Part shown: positions 33,094 to 42,022 of the stretch, piece after piece
How positions within the stretch are numbered: position 1 is the stretch's first letter
Layout: every line of letters starts with the position of its first letter
Program-made: the position numbers and the translations under genes
The notes under the pieces: model-generated
Database searches by the model: none
Told to the model about the DNA's origin: nothing
What the model saw: the letters and a program-made list of their open reading frames with translations, nothing else
DNA from: Pseudomonas cuatrocienegasensis
GTDB taxonomy: Bacteria; Pseudomonadota; Gammaproteobacteria; Pseudomonadales; Pseudomonadaceae
Direction of reading: 5' to 3'
Length of the DNA stretch: 64,000 bases
Assembly: GCF_900110925.1 (NCBI RefSeq)
Contig: NZ_FOFP01000020.1
Coordinates: 24,768 to 88,767 of the forward strand

Positions 33094-34374
33094 ATGACTG
33101 ACACCCGCAACGGCGAGGACAACGGCAAGTTGCTTTATTGCTCCTTCTGCGGCAAAAGCCAGCATGAAGTGCGCAAATTGATTGCCGGCCCCTCGGTCTT
33201 TATCTGCGACGAGTGCGTCGACCTGTGCAACGACATCATCCGCGAGGAGGTGCAGGAAGCCCAGGCCGAGAGCAGCGCGCACAAACTGCCTGCACCCAAG
33301 GAAATCAGCACCATCCTCGATCAGTACGTGATCGGCCAGGAGCGTGCGAAGAAGGTGCTCGCGGTCGCGGTCTATAACCACTACAAGCGCCTGAATCAGC
33401 GTGAAAAGAAAGACGATGTCGAGCTGGGCAAGAGCAACATCCTGCTGATCGGGCCGACCGGCTCGGGCAAGACTTTGCTGGCCGAGACCCTGGCTCGCTT
33501 GCTCAATGTGCCGTTTACCATCGCCGACGCCACCACCCTCACCGAGGCTGGTTACGTGGGTGAGGACGTTGAGAACATCATCCAGAAACTGTTGCAGAAG
33601 TGCGATTACGATGTCGAGAAAGCCCAGATGGGCATCGTCTACATCGATGAAATCGACAAGATTTCCCGCAAGTCCGATAACCCGTCGATTACCCGTGACG
33701 TCTCCGGTGAGGGTGTGCAGCAGGCGCTGCTCAAGCTGATCGAAGGTACGGTCGCTTCGGTACCGCCGCAAGGTGGGCGCAAGCATCCGCAGCAGGAGTT
33801 CCTGCAGGTGGATACGCGCAATATCCTGTTCATCTGTGGCGGTGCTTTCTCTGGCCTGGAGAAAGTCATCCAGGGTCGCTCGACCCGTGGTGGCATTGGC
33901 TTCAACGCCGAGGTACGCAGTGTCGATCTGGGCAAAAAGATCGGTGAATCGCTGCGCGAAGTAGAACCGGACGATCTGGTGAAGTTTGGCCTGATTCCCG
34001 AGTTCGTCGGGCGTCTGCCGGTTATCGCGACCCTCGATGAGCTGGATGAGGCAGCGCTGGTGCAGATTCTCACCGAGCCGAAGAACGCACTGACCAAGCA
34101 GTACGCCAAGCTGTTCGAGATGGAAGGTGTGGACCTCGAGTTCCGCCCGGATGCGCTCAAGTCCGTCGCCCACAAGGCATTGGAGCGCAAGACCGGTGCA
34201 CGCGGGCTGCGCTCGATCCTCGAGGGCATCCTGCTCGATACCATGTACGAAATCCCTTCGCAGACCGATGTCAGCAAAGTGGTGATCGACGAAAGCGTAA
34301 TCGAGGGCACCTCCAAGCCGCTGTTGATCTATGAAAACAGTGAGCCGCCGGCCAAGGCTGCGCCCGACGCCTGA
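33094..34374 (+). CDS. clpX: ATP-dependent Clp protease ATP-binding subunit
   Basis: A 426-residue AAA+ unfoldase that feeds substrates to ClpP. The N-terminal zinc domain has YCSFCGKSQHEV and FICDECVDLC (about residues 15-45, four Cys). Walker A is GPTGSGKT (about 119-126), Walker B VYIDEIDK, and the ClpP-contact IGF-like loop reads RGGIGFNAEV. The GYVGEDVE pore loop is present. The ATG at 33094 gives the zinc-domain N-terminus; an earlier in-frame ATG adds no conserved residues. Confidence 0.97.
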   Translation: MTDTRNGEDNGKLLYCSFCGKSQHEVRKLIAGPSVFICDECVDLCNDIIREEVQEAQAESSAHKLPAPKEISTILDQYVIGQERAKKVLAVAVYNHYKRLNQREKKDDVELGKSNILLIGPTGSGKTLLAETLARLLNVPFTIADATTLTEAGYVGEDVENIIQKLLQKCDYDVEKAQMGIVYIDEIDKISRKSDNPSITRDVSGEGVQQALLKLIEGTVASVPPQGGRKHPQQEFLQVDTRNILFICGGAFSGLEKVIQGRSTRGGIGFNAEVRSVDLGKKIGESLREVEPDDLVKFGLIPEFVGRLPVIATLDELDEAALVQILTEPKNALTKQYAKLFEMEGVDLEFRPDALKSVAHKALERKTGARGLRSILEGILLDTMYEIPSQTDVSKVVIDESVIEGTSKPLLIYENSEPPAKAAPDA

Positions 34375-34398
34375 TGTGTCGTGTTACATGCTGAAAGC

Positions 34399-34425
34399 AA
34401 GGGGCCCTCGGGCCCCTTTGTTTTT
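34399..34425 (+). terminator. Terminator of clpX
   Basis: AAGGGGCC/GGCCCCTT hairpin followed by TGTTTTT, 25 bases after the clpX stop. It isolates lon from the clp operon. Confidence 0.86.
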
Positions 34426-34436
34426 CCGGGATCCCG

Positions 34437-34465
34437 CTTGTTTTTTACCTGGGCTACCCCCATCT
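34437..34465 (+). promoter_or_regulatory. Heat-shock (sigma-32) promoter of lon
   Basis: CTTGTTT at 34437-34443 and CCCCATCT at 34458-34465, 14 bases apart, match the sigma-32 consensus CTTGAAA-N11-16-CCCCATNT with one mismatch in the first box. The start would be near 34472, about 50 bases before the lon ATG. Confidence 0.8.
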
Positions 34466-34523
34466 TAGGGTCAAGGGTACTCCCACCGTTCACGGCCGTA
34501 TGGCCCGTCGCAGAGCCTAAATC

Positions 34524-36920
34524 ATGAAGACAACCATCGAATTGCCTCTCCTGCCGCTGCGCGATGTCGTGGTTTATCCGCACATGGTCATTCCCCTGTT
34601 CGTGGGGCGCGAGAAGTCCATCGAGGCACTGGAAGCCGCTATGGCGGGGGAGAAGCAGATTCTGCTGCTCGCCCAGAAAAACCCTGCCGATGATGATCCG
34701 GGTGAGGAAGGCCTGTACCGCGTCGGTACGGTTGCGACCGTACTGCAGTTGCTGAAGCTGCCCGATGGCACCGTCAAGGTGTTGGTCGAGGGCGAGCAAC
34801 GCGGTGAAATTCAGCGTTTTATCGAGGTCGATGGCCACTGCCGCGCCGATGTGCAATTGCTTGATGAGCAAGAGGCTGCCGAGCGCGAGTCTGAAGTATT
34901 CGTGCGCAGTCTGCTCAGCCAGTTCGAGCAATATGTACAGTTGGGCAAGAAGGTCCCGGCTGAGGTTCTCTCGTCGCTCAACAGCATTGATGAGCCGAGT
35001 CGTCTGGTCGATACCATGGCGGCTCATATGGCGCTGAAGATCGAGCAGAAGCAGGAAATTCTGGAAATCACCGACCTGGCTGCGCGTGTCGAGCACGTCC
35101 TGGCACTGCTGGATGCGGAAATCGACCTGCTGCAGGTGGAGAAGCGCATCCGCGGGCGGGTGAAGAAGCAGATGGAGCGCAGCCAGCGCGAGTACTACCT
35201 GAATGAGCAGATGAAGGCCATTCAGAAAGAACTCGGCGACGGTGAGGAAGGCCACAATGAGCTTGATGAGCTGAAAAAGCGCATCGAAGCTGCCGGTTTG
35301 CCGAAGGATGCCTACACCAAGGCCCAGGCTGAGCTGAACAAGCTCAAGCAGATGTCGCCCATGTCTGCCGAGGCCACCGTGGTGCGGTCCTACATCGATT
35401 GGCTGGTCAATGTACCGTGGAAGGCGCAGACCAAGGTGCGCCTGGATCTGGCGCGCGCCGAGGCGATTCTCGATGCCGATCACTATGGGCTCGATGAGGT
35501 CAAGGACCGCATCCTCGAGTACCTCGCCGTGCAAAAGCGGGTGAAGAAAATTCGTGGGCCGGTGCTTTGCCTGGTGGGCCCGCCAGGGGTGGGTAAAACC
35601 TCTCTTGCTGAATCCATCGCCAGTGCGACTAATCGCAAATTCGTGCGTATGGCTCTGGGTGGCGTGCGTGATGAGGCTGAGATCCGTGGCCATCGGCGCA
35701 CCTACATTGGCTCCATGCCGGGTCGTTTGATTCAAAAGATGACCAAGGTGGGTGTGCGCAACCCGCTGTTCTTGCTCGATGAAATCGACAAGATGGGACA
35801 GGACATGCGCGGCGATCCGGCTTCGGCGCTGCTTGAGGTGCTGGATCCGGAGCAGAACCACAACTTCAACGACCATTATCTGGAAGTCGACTACGACCTT
35901 TCCGATGTGATGTTCCTCTGCACCGCCAACTCGATGAATATTCCGGCGGCCTTGCTGGATCGTATGGAGGTGATCCGCCTGCCGGGTTACACCGAAGACG
36001 AAAAGATCAATATTGCCATCAAGTACCTGGCGCCCAAGCAGATCCAGGCCAATGGCCTGAAGAAGGGCGAGCTGAGCTTCGAGGACGGGGCGATCCGCGA
36101 CATTATTCGCTACTACACCCGTGAGGCGGGCGTACGCAGCCTTGAACGGCAGATTGCCAAGGTGTGCCGCAAGGTGGTGAAGGAGCATGTGCGCGACAAG
36201 CGCTTCCAGGTCGAGGTCAGCGCCGAGGCGCTCGAGCACTTCCTGGGTGTGCGCAAGCATCGCTATGGCCTGGCTGAAGTGGAAGATCAGATCGGTCAAG
36301 TGACCGGTCTGGCCTGGACTCAGGTCGGTGGTGAGCTGCTGACAATCGAGGCGACCGTGGTGCCGGGCAAGGGGCAACTGATCAAGACCGGATCGCTGGG
36401 CGATGTGATGGTCGAGTCGATCACTGCCGCGCAGACGGTGGTGCGTAGCCGCGCCAAGAGCCTGGGCATCCCTGTCGACTTCTACGAGAAGCGCGACATC
36501 CATATTCACATGCCAGAAGGGGCCACGCCCAAAGACGGCCCCAGCGCAGGCGTTGGCATGTGTACGGCACTGGTTTCGGCCCTGACTCTGATTCCGGTAC
36601 GTGCAGACGTGGCAATGACCGGGGAAATCACCTTGCGCGGCCAGGTTCTGGCTATCGGTGGACTCAAGGAAAAACTCCTGGCCGCTCACCGTGGTGGCAT
36701 CAAAACCGTGATCATTCCGGAAGAGAATGTTCGTGATTTGAAGGAGATTCCCGAGAACATTAAGCAAGACCTGCAGATTAAACCGGTTAAATGGATTGAC
36801 GAGGTCCTGCAAATTGCGCTGCAATACGCCCCGGAGCCCTTGCCTGATGCGGCTCCGGAGTTGGTAGCGCAGGATGAGAAGCGCGAGTCTGATTCCAAGG
36901 AGCGAATCAGCACGCATTAG
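34524..36920 (+). CDS. lon: ATP-dependent Lon protease
   Basis: A 798-residue cytoplasmic AAA+ protease degrading misfolded and regulatory proteins. The N-terminal LON substrate domain (LPLLPLRDVVVYPHMVIPLF) leads through a coiled helical linker (RVKKQMERSQREYYLNEQMK) to the ATPase: Walker A GPPGVGKTS (about 352-360), Walker B FLLDEIDKM. The peptidase domain has the catalytic Ser in PKDGPSAGVGM (about residue 675) and Lys in GGLKEKLLAA (about 718). Second Lon copies exist in some pseudomonads; this is the standard heat-shock one by promoter and neighbours. Confidence 0.98.
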   Translation: MKTTIELPLLPLRDVVVYPHMVIPLFVGREKSIEALEAAMAGEKQILLLAQKNPADDDPGEEGLYRVGTVATVLQLLKLPDGTVKVLVEGEQRGEIQRFIEVDGHCRADVQLLDEQEAAERESEVFVRSLLSQFEQYVQLGKKVPAEVLSSLNSIDEPSRLVDTMAAHMALKIEQKQEILEITDLAARVEHVLALLDAEIDLLQVEKRIRGRVKKQMERSQREYYLNEQMKAIQKELGDGEEGHNELDELKKRIEAAGLPKDAYTKAQAELNKLKQMSPMSAEATVVRSYIDWLVNVPWKAQTKVRLDLARAEAILDADHYGLDEVKDRILEYLAVQKRVKKIRGPVLCLVGPPGVGKTSLAESIASATNRKFVRMALGGVRDEAEIRGHRRTYIGSMPGRLIQKMTKVGVRNPLFLLDEIDKMGQDMRGDPASALLEVLDPEQNHNFNDHYLEVDYDLSDVMFLCTANSMNIPAALLDRMEVIRLPGYTEDEKINIAIKYLAPKQIQANGLKKGELSFEDGAIRDIIRYYTREAGVRSLERQIAKVCRKVVKEHVRDKRFQVEVSAEALEHFLGVRKHRYGLAEVEDQIGQVTGLAWTQVGGELLTIEATVVPGKGQLIKTGSLGDVMVESITAAQTVVRSRAKSLGIPVDFYEKRDIHIHMPEGATPKDGPSAGVGMCTALVSALTLIPVRADVAMTGEITLRGQVLAIGGLKEKLLAAHRGGIKTVIIPEENVRDLKEIPENIKQDLQIKPVKWIDEVLQIALQYAPEPLPDAAPELVAQDEKRESDSKERISTH

Positions 36921-36933
36921 CCGAGGGGCTTCC

Positions 36934-36962
36934 TTGACACCTTTTTAGAGCCCTTGTTATAA
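36934..36962 (+). promoter_or_regulatory. Sigma-70 promoter of hupB
   Basis: TTGACA at 36934-36939 and TTATAA at 36957-36962 with 17 bases between. A long untranslated leader of about 90 bases follows before the GTG start. Confidence 0.8.
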
Positions 36963-37057
36963 AGCGGCTCTTATGTGTCTGGTAGCCACTCAGCGCACGC
37001 TTTTACTTACACAGAAAATCAAGAAACAAACTCAACAGAAATTAAGGGGACTTACGA

Positions 37058-37330
37058 GTGAACAAGTCGGAACTGATCGATGCCATCGCTGCATCTGCTG
37101 ATATCCCGAAAGCTGTTGCTGGCCGCGCGCTGGATGCAGTGATTGAATCCGTCACTGGCGCACTGAAAGCTGGCGACTCCGTTGTACTGGTTGGTTTCGG
37201 TACCTTCGCTGTCAAAGAGCGTGCTGCACGCACTGGTCGCAACCCGCAAACCGGTAATCCGATCAGCATCGCTGCTGCCAAGATCCCAGGTTTCAAAGCT
37301 GGTAAGGCTCTGAAAGACGCCGTTAACTAA
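37058..37330 (+). CDS. hupB: Histone-like DNA-binding protein HU-beta
   Basis: A 90-residue HU homologue that bends DNA and shapes the nucleoid, as dimer. Start is GTG with AAGGGGA seven bases before. Motifs: MNKSELIDAIAASADIPKA, VGFGTFAVKERAARTGRNPQ (about residues 46-65) and the DNA-intercalating Pro in RNPQTG (the beta-arm). The C-terminal helix ends FKAGKALKDAVN. Located between lon and ppiD, as in many gammaproteobacteria. Confidence 0.97.
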   Translation: MNKSELIDAIAASADIPKAVAGRALDAVIESVTGALKAGDSVVLVGFGTFAVKERAARTGRNPQTGNPISIAAAKIPGFKAGKALKDAVN

Positions 37331-37464
37331 GCGTCTTGGGGCATTGCCCTCAGGTCAGCATGAATGTTGGCCTGACTGCGGTGCGGTGATCGAGAGCGTG
37401 AAACCACCCGATCGATCAGTTGAACGTCACACACAGAGACTTCAACCGCTCCGCCAGTTACGAG

Positions 37465-37490
37465 AAGGCGCATCCTCGGATGCGCCTTTC
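37465..37490 (+). terminator. Hairpin downstream of hupB
   Basis: AAGGCGCATC/GATGCGCCTT with loop CTCG, followed by TCTTCT, about 135 bases after the hupB stop and 65 before ppiD. Within the same gap an 8-bp hairpin lies near 37351-37370. Together they probably lower read-through into ppiD. Confidence 0.65.
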
Positions 37491-37554
37491 TTCTATCCGG
37501 ATTTTACCCACGCTGCACGACTGCCGATTATGGTGCGGTCGTTCTGGGGGACGC

Positions 37555-39420
37555 ATGCTGCAAAACATCAGGGACAATTCACAGGGTTGGATTGCCAAGA
37601 CCATCATTGCTGTCATCGTGGCGCTTATGGCGCTGACCGGTGTCGACGCCATTTTTACCAGTACGAGCAACAGCCAGAACGCCGCCAAGGTTAACGGCGA
37701 AGAGATTACGACCGCCGAACTGGGTCAGGCCACCGAGATGCAACGCCGCCAACTGTTGCAGCAGCTGGGGCAGGATTTCGATGCTTCACAGCTCGACGAG
37801 CGACTGCTGCGTAATGCCGCGCTGGGCAACCTGATCGAGCGCAAACTGCTGCTGCAGAGTGCCAGCGATGCCGGTTTTGCGTTTTCTCAGCCAGCTCTGG
37901 ACCAGGTCATCCTGCAAACGCCGGAATTCTTGGCCGATGGCAAATTCAGCGCTGAGCGTTTCGACCAGGTCATACGCCAGTTGGGCTATAGCCGCCTGCA
38001 GTTCCGCGAAATGCTCAAGGAAGAAATGCTGATTGGCCAGTTGCGCGCAGGTCTGGCGGGCAGTGGTTTCGTCACCGATGCGCAGGTCGCTGATTTTGCC
38101 CGTCTGGAAAAACAGACCCGGGACTTCTCGCTGCTCACGGTAAAAGCTGACGCAGCGACCGTGCAGTTGAGCGATGACGACATCAAGGCTTACTACGATG
38201 CTCAAGCCGCGCAGTTCATGAGCCCTGAGCAGGTCGTGCTGGAGTATGTCGAGCTGAAGAAAGACGCTTTCTTCGATCAGGTCCAGGTCAGCGACGAAGA
38301 CCTGCGCAGTGCCTACGAGACGGAGGTGGGTAATCTCTCTGAGCAACGTCAGGCCGCACACATTCTGGTCGAAGTGAGCGATGCGCTGAACGATGAGCAG
38401 GCCAAGGCCAAGATCGAAGAGGTCCAGGCACGCCTGCAGAAAGGCGAAGACTTCGCCGTGCTGGCCAAGGAGTTCTCCGACGACCCGGGTTCGGCTGCCA
38501 ACGGTGGCGATCTGGGTTATGCCGGTCCCGGTGTCTATGATCCAGCGTTCGAAGAGGCGCTGTATGCCCTCAAGCCTGACGAAGTCTCTGCGCCGGTGCG
38601 CAGTGAGTTCGGCTGGCATTTGATCAAGCTGCTGGGTGTGCAAGGCGCTGAGGTGCCGACCTTTGAGAGCCTGAAGGACAAGCTGGAGCGTGATCTCAAG
38701 GCGCAACAGGTCGAGCGTCGCTTTGTCGAAGTGAGTAACCAGCTGGAAGATGCTGCGTTCGAAGCTTCGGATCTGTCGCAGCCTGCGCAAGAGTTTGGCC
38801 TGGAGGTCAAAACCACCCCTGCTTTTGGTCGTGAAGGCGGCGAAGGCATCACTGCCAATCGTCAGGTTCTGCAGGCGGCTTTCAGCCCTGAAGTGCTGGA
38901 AGATGGCAGCAACAGTGGGGTGATCGAACTCGACCCCAATACTGTTCTGGTCGTGCGCGCCAAAGAGCACAAGATGCCCGAGCGCCTGGCGCTGGAGCAG
39001 GTGGCTGACGGCATCCGTACGCAACTGACTCAGGTGCGTGCCAGCGAAGCTGCCAAGGCCGAGGGTGAGGCGCTGCTGGCTTCGCTGCGCGAGGGGCAGA
39101 CACCGTCCGAGCAGGCGCAGTCCTGGCAGGTCGTTGAAGCGGCCACGCGCAGCCAGGACGATGTCGACCCGGCTGTGTTGCAGGCGGTCTTCCGCATGGC
39201 CAAGCCAGAAGTGGCGGATAAGCCGACCTTTGCCGGGGTTACTCTGAGCAACGGCGACTATGTCGTGGTCCAGCTTAAAGGTGTGAGTGAGCCGGAAGGT
39301 GCGCTGAGCGAGGAAGACAAGGCGACTTATGCTCGCTTCCTGGCCTCGCGCAACGGCCAGCAGGACTTCGAGTCCTTCCGCCGGCAGTTGCAGGACAAGG
39401 CTGAGGTTGAGCGTTTCTAA
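37555..39420 (+). CDS. ppiD: Periplasmic peptidyl-prolyl isomerase/chaperone PpiD
   Basis: A 621-residue inner-membrane anchored SurA-like foldase acting at the Sec translocon. One N-terminal membrane helix (AKTIIAVIVALMALTGVDAI, about residues 15-34) with a positively charged cytoplasmic tip. It is followed by a SurA-type N-domain and a parvulin domain about residues 260-360 (QRQAAHILVEV, GEDFAVLAKEFSDDPGSAANGGDLGY). I chose the ATG at 37555 (GGGGGA six bases upstream); the longer frame would place a charged segment before the membrane helix. It has a strong terminator. Confidence 0.95.
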   Translation: MLQNIRDNSQGWIAKTIIAVIVALMALTGVDAIFTSTSNSQNAAKVNGEEITTAELGQATEMQRRQLLQQLGQDFDASQLDERLLRNAALGNLIERKLLLQSASDAGFAFSQPALDQVILQTPEFLADGKFSAERFDQVIRQLGYSRLQFREMLKEEMLIGQLRAGLAGSGFVTDAQVADFARLEKQTRDFSLLTVKADAATVQLSDDDIKAYYDAQAAQFMSPEQVVLEYVELKKDAFFDQVQVSDEDLRSAYETEVGNLSEQRQAAHILVEVSDALNDEQAKAKIEEVQARLQKGEDFAVLAKEFSDDPGSAANGGDLGYAGPGVYDPAFEEALYALKPDEVSAPVRSEFGWHLIKLLGVQGAEVPTFESLKDKLERDLKAQQVERRFVEVSNQLEDAAFEASDLSQPAQEFGLEVKTTPAFGREGGEGITANRQVLQAAFSPEVLEDGSNSGVIELDPNTVLVVRAKEHKMPERLALEQVADGIRTQLTQVRASEAAKAEGEALLASLREGQTPSEQAQSWQVVEAATRSQDDVDPAVLQAVFRMAKPEVADKPTFAGVTLSNGDYVVVQLKGVSEPEGALSEEDKATYARFLASRNGQQDFESFRRQLQDKAEVERF

Positions 39421-39460
39421 TGCGTTCAGGCCCTAGGTAAGCCGCGTAAGCGGCTAACGA

Positions 39461-39502
39461 AAAACACCCTGCGAAGGCGAGCCTTCGTCAGGGTGTTTTT
39501 TT
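39461..39502 (+). terminator. Terminator of ppiD
   Basis: A long hairpin AAAACACCCTG plus CGAAGG with its complement and seven T, about 40 bases after the stop. Confidence 0.92.
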
Positions 39503-39531
39503 ATGTGCATGAAGTGCGATTCGATACTGCC

Positions 39532-39566
39532 AAAACGAAAACGCCCGGTGCTGAGCACCGGGCGTT
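39532..39566 (-). terminator. Terminator of fabI
   Basis: On the minus strand a perfect 12-bp AACGCCCGGTGC/GCACCGGGCGTT hairpin is followed by TTCGTTTT, 20 bases after the fabI stop. Confidence 0.88.
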
Positions 39567-39586
39567 CAGGGTGAAACGGCAGACGT

Positions 39587-40381
39587 TTAGTCTTCCATCG
39601 CGCCCATGGCGGTGGTGTTGAAGCCGCCGTCCACGTACATGATTTCGCCGCTGATGCCCGACGCCAGGTCGGAGCAGAGGAAGGCGCCGGCATTGCCGAC
39701 TTCGTCGATGGTCACGTTACGGCGCAGCGGGGTCTGCTTCTCGTTGGCGGCGAGCATCTTGCGGAAGCTCTTGATGCCAGAGGCTGCCAGGGTGCGGATC
39801 GGGCCGGCAGAGATGGCGTTGACGCGAGTACCTTCCGGGCCGAGGCTGCCAGCCAGGTAGCGGACGCCGGCCTCCAGGCTGGCCTTGGCCATGCCCATGA
39901 CGTTGTAGTTGGGCATGGTGCGCTCGGCCCCCAGGTAGGAGAGGGTGAGCAGGCTGCCGTTGCGGCCTTTCATCAGCTCACGACCGCCCTTGGCCAGTGC
40001 GACGAAGCTGTAGGCGCTGATGTCGTGGGCAATGCGGAAGCCTTCACGGGTGGTGACGTCGGTGAAGTCGCCGTCGAGCTGGTCGCCAGGGGCGAAGCCA
40101 ACCGAGTGAACGATGCAGTCCAGGCCGTCCCACTTCTTGGCCAGGGCTTCGAATACCGAGGCGATTTCTGCGTCGTTGGCCACATCGCACGGGAAGCACA
40201 GTTCGGCGTTCGAGCCCCAGCCAGCGGCGAACTCTTCGACACGGCCTTTGAGCTTTTCATTCTGATAGGTAAAGGCCAGCTCGGCACCTTCACGGTGCAT
40301 GGCGGCGGCGATACCGGAGGCGATGGACAGTTTGCTGGCGACGCCAACGATCAGTACGCGCTTACCACTTAGAAAACCCAT
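39587..40381 (-). CDS. fabI: Enoyl-ACP reductase (NADH)
   Basis: A 264-residue short-chain dehydrogenase/reductase catalysing the last step of each fatty-acid elongation cycle and the target of triclosan. Nucleotide-binding start: KRVLIVGVASKLSIASGIA (about residues 7-25). Active-site Tyr and Lys are in the Y-x6-K stretch YNVMGMAKASLE; DCIVHSVGFAP is typical of FabI. AGAGGAAAAG precedes the ATG. It lies 20 bases after the npp operon and may be cotranscribed. Confidence 0.95.
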   Translation of the reverse strand: MGFLSGKRVLIVGVASKLSIASGIAAAMHREGAELAFTYQNEKLKGRVEEFAAGWGSNAELCFPCDVANDAEIASVFEALAKKWDGLDCIVHSVGFAPGDQLDGDFTDVTTREGFRIAHDISAYSFVALAKGGRELMKGRNGSLLTLSYLGAERTMPNYNVMGMAKASLEAGVRYLAGSLGPEGTRVNAISAGPIRTLAASGIKSFRKMLAANEKQTPLRRNVTIDEVGNAGAFLCSDLASGISGEIMYVDGGFNTTAMGAMED

Positions 40382-40401
40382 GTGCTTTTCCTCTTCCTGC
40401 T

Positions 40402-42021
40402 TTAAGTATTGTCAGTAGCCGCGGGAGCCATGAAAGCGGCTTCCAGCAACTGCTGCGTATAAATATGTTGCGGTGCTGCGAATATCGCCTCTGCCGGGCC
40501 TTGTTCGACCACCTGTCCCTGCTTGACCACCATCAACTGGTGGCTCAGCGCACGGACGACTGACAGGTCGTGACTGATGAACAGGTACGTCAGGTTGTAC
40601 TTGGCCTGCAGCGTACGGAGCAACTCCACTACTTGGCGCTGAACGGTGCGATCGAGGGCCGAGGTCGGCTCGTCCAGCAGTATCAGCGCCGGTTTCAGCA
40701 CCAGGGCGCGGGCAATGGCGATGCGCTGCCGTTGCCCACCCGAAAACTCGTGGGGGTAGCGGTGCCGCGTTTGCGGATCCAGACCTACCTCCAAAAGCGC
40801 GTCGATGATCGCCTGTTCCTGCTCGGCTTCATTACCCATGCCGTGGATGCGCAAACCCTCGCCAACGATCATGCCCACTGTCATACGGGGGCTGAGGCTG
40901 CCGAATGGGTCCTGAAACACCACCTGCATCTGCCGCCGCAGCGGGCGAACCTGCTGTTGTGACAAGCCTTGCAGCTCCTGGCCCTGAAAGCGAATGGCCC
41001 CCTGGCTGCCGAGCAGCTTGAGGATGGCCAGCCCCAATGTGGATTTACCAGAGCCGCTTTCGCCGACGATACCCAGGGTATGCCCCTGGGGCAGGCTGAA
41101 GCGGATGCCATCCACCGCTTTCACATGGTCGACGGTGCGGCGCAGTAGCCCTTTTTTGATTGGGAACCACACGCGCAGGTCGTCGACCTCCAGCAGGGGT
41201 GGGCCTGCCGGTGTTGCCACCGGCTTGCCATCGGGCTCGGCACCGAGCAGTTCCCGGGTATAGGGATGCTGCGGCGCACGGAACAATTGTTCACACGACG
41301 CCTGTTCGACGATCTCTCCGCGCTGCATGACACATACGCGGTGTGCAATTCGCCTGACCAGGTTGAGGTCGTGGCTGATCAGCAGCAGTGCCATGCCTAA
41401 GCGCGCCTGCAAATCCTTGAGCAACTCGAGGATTTTCAACTGCACGGTGACGTCCAGTGCGGTGGTCGGCTCGTCGGCAATCAGCAGCTCTGGCTCGTTG
41501 GCCAGGGCCATGGCGATCATCACCCGTTGGCGCTGCCCGCCGGACAGCTCATGGGGAAAGGCCTTGAGGCGTTTGTGCGGCTCGGGGATGCCGACCAGAT
41601 CGAGCAGCTCCAGGGTACGGGCGGTGGCCGCTTTGCCGGACAACCCCTTGTGCAGGGCCAGCACCTCATTGATCTGCTTTTCGATGTTGTGCAGCGGGTT
41701 GAGCGAGGTCATCGGCTCCTGAAAGACCATGGCAATACGGTTGCCACGGATACCGCGCAGGGCCTTTTCATTGAGCTTGAGCAGGTCCTGGCCGGCGTAG
41801 TGGATACTGCCCGCCGGGTGCTGCGCCAAGGGGTAGGGCAGCAGGCGCAGGATGGAGTGGGCGGTCACCGATTTGCCGGAGCCGCTTTCGCCGACCAGGG
41901 CGAGGGTTTCGCCACGCTGAATATCAAAACTGATGTGCTCGACCACGCGCTGGCGGGACTCGCCGGTAACGAACTCCACCGCCAGGTCGCGTACTTCGAT
42001 GAGGGCTTTCTCTTCGCTCAT
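40402..42021 (-). CDS. nppD: Npp importer, double ATP-binding subunit
   Basis: A 539-residue fused ABC ATPase (two nucleotide-binding domains) of the DppD/DppF/YejF type. Domain 1: Walker A ALVGESGSGKS (about 37-47), signature SGGQRQRV, Walker B LLIADEPTTALD. Domain 2: Walker A LGIVGESGSGKS (about 317-328), signature SGGQRQRIAIARAL, Walker B LILLDEPTSALD. In P. aeruginosa this operon takes up peptidyl-nucleoside antibiotics and microcin C analogues. Start ATG 42021 has GAGGA before it and lies one base after the nppC stop. Confidence 0.9.
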   Translation of the reverse strand: MSEEKALIEVRDLAVEFVTGESRQRVVEHISFDIQRGETLALVGESGSGKSVTAHSILRLLPYPLAQHPAGSIHYAGQDLLKLNEKALRGIRGNRIAMVFQEPMTSLNPLHNIEKQINEVLALHKGLSGKAATARTLELLDLVGIPEPHKRLKAFPHELSGGQRQRVMIAMALANEPELLIADEPTTALDVTVQLKILELLKDLQARLGMALLLISHDLNLVRRIAHRVCVMQRGEIVEQASCEQLFRAPQHPYTRELLGAEPDGKPVATPAGPPLLEVDDLRVWFPIKKGLLRRTVDHVKAVDGIRFSLPQGHTLGIVGESGSGKSTLGLAILKLLGSQGAIRFQGQELQGLSQQQVRPLRRQMQVVFQDPFGSLSPRMTVGMIVGEGLRIHGMGNEAEQEQAIIDALLEVGLDPQTRHRYPHEFSGGQRQRIAIARALVLKPALILLDEPTSALDRTVQRQVVELLRTLQAKYNLTYLFISHDLSVVRALSHQLMVVKQGQVVEQGPAEAIFAAPQHIYTQQLLEAAFMAPAATDNT

Positions 42022-42022
42022 G

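Noticed and set aside
34329..36917. Long open frame on the minus strand opposite lon
   Set aside because: Mirrors the lon codon pattern in high-G+C DNA. The product is Gln/His/Leu-rich with no known domain, and lon is certain.
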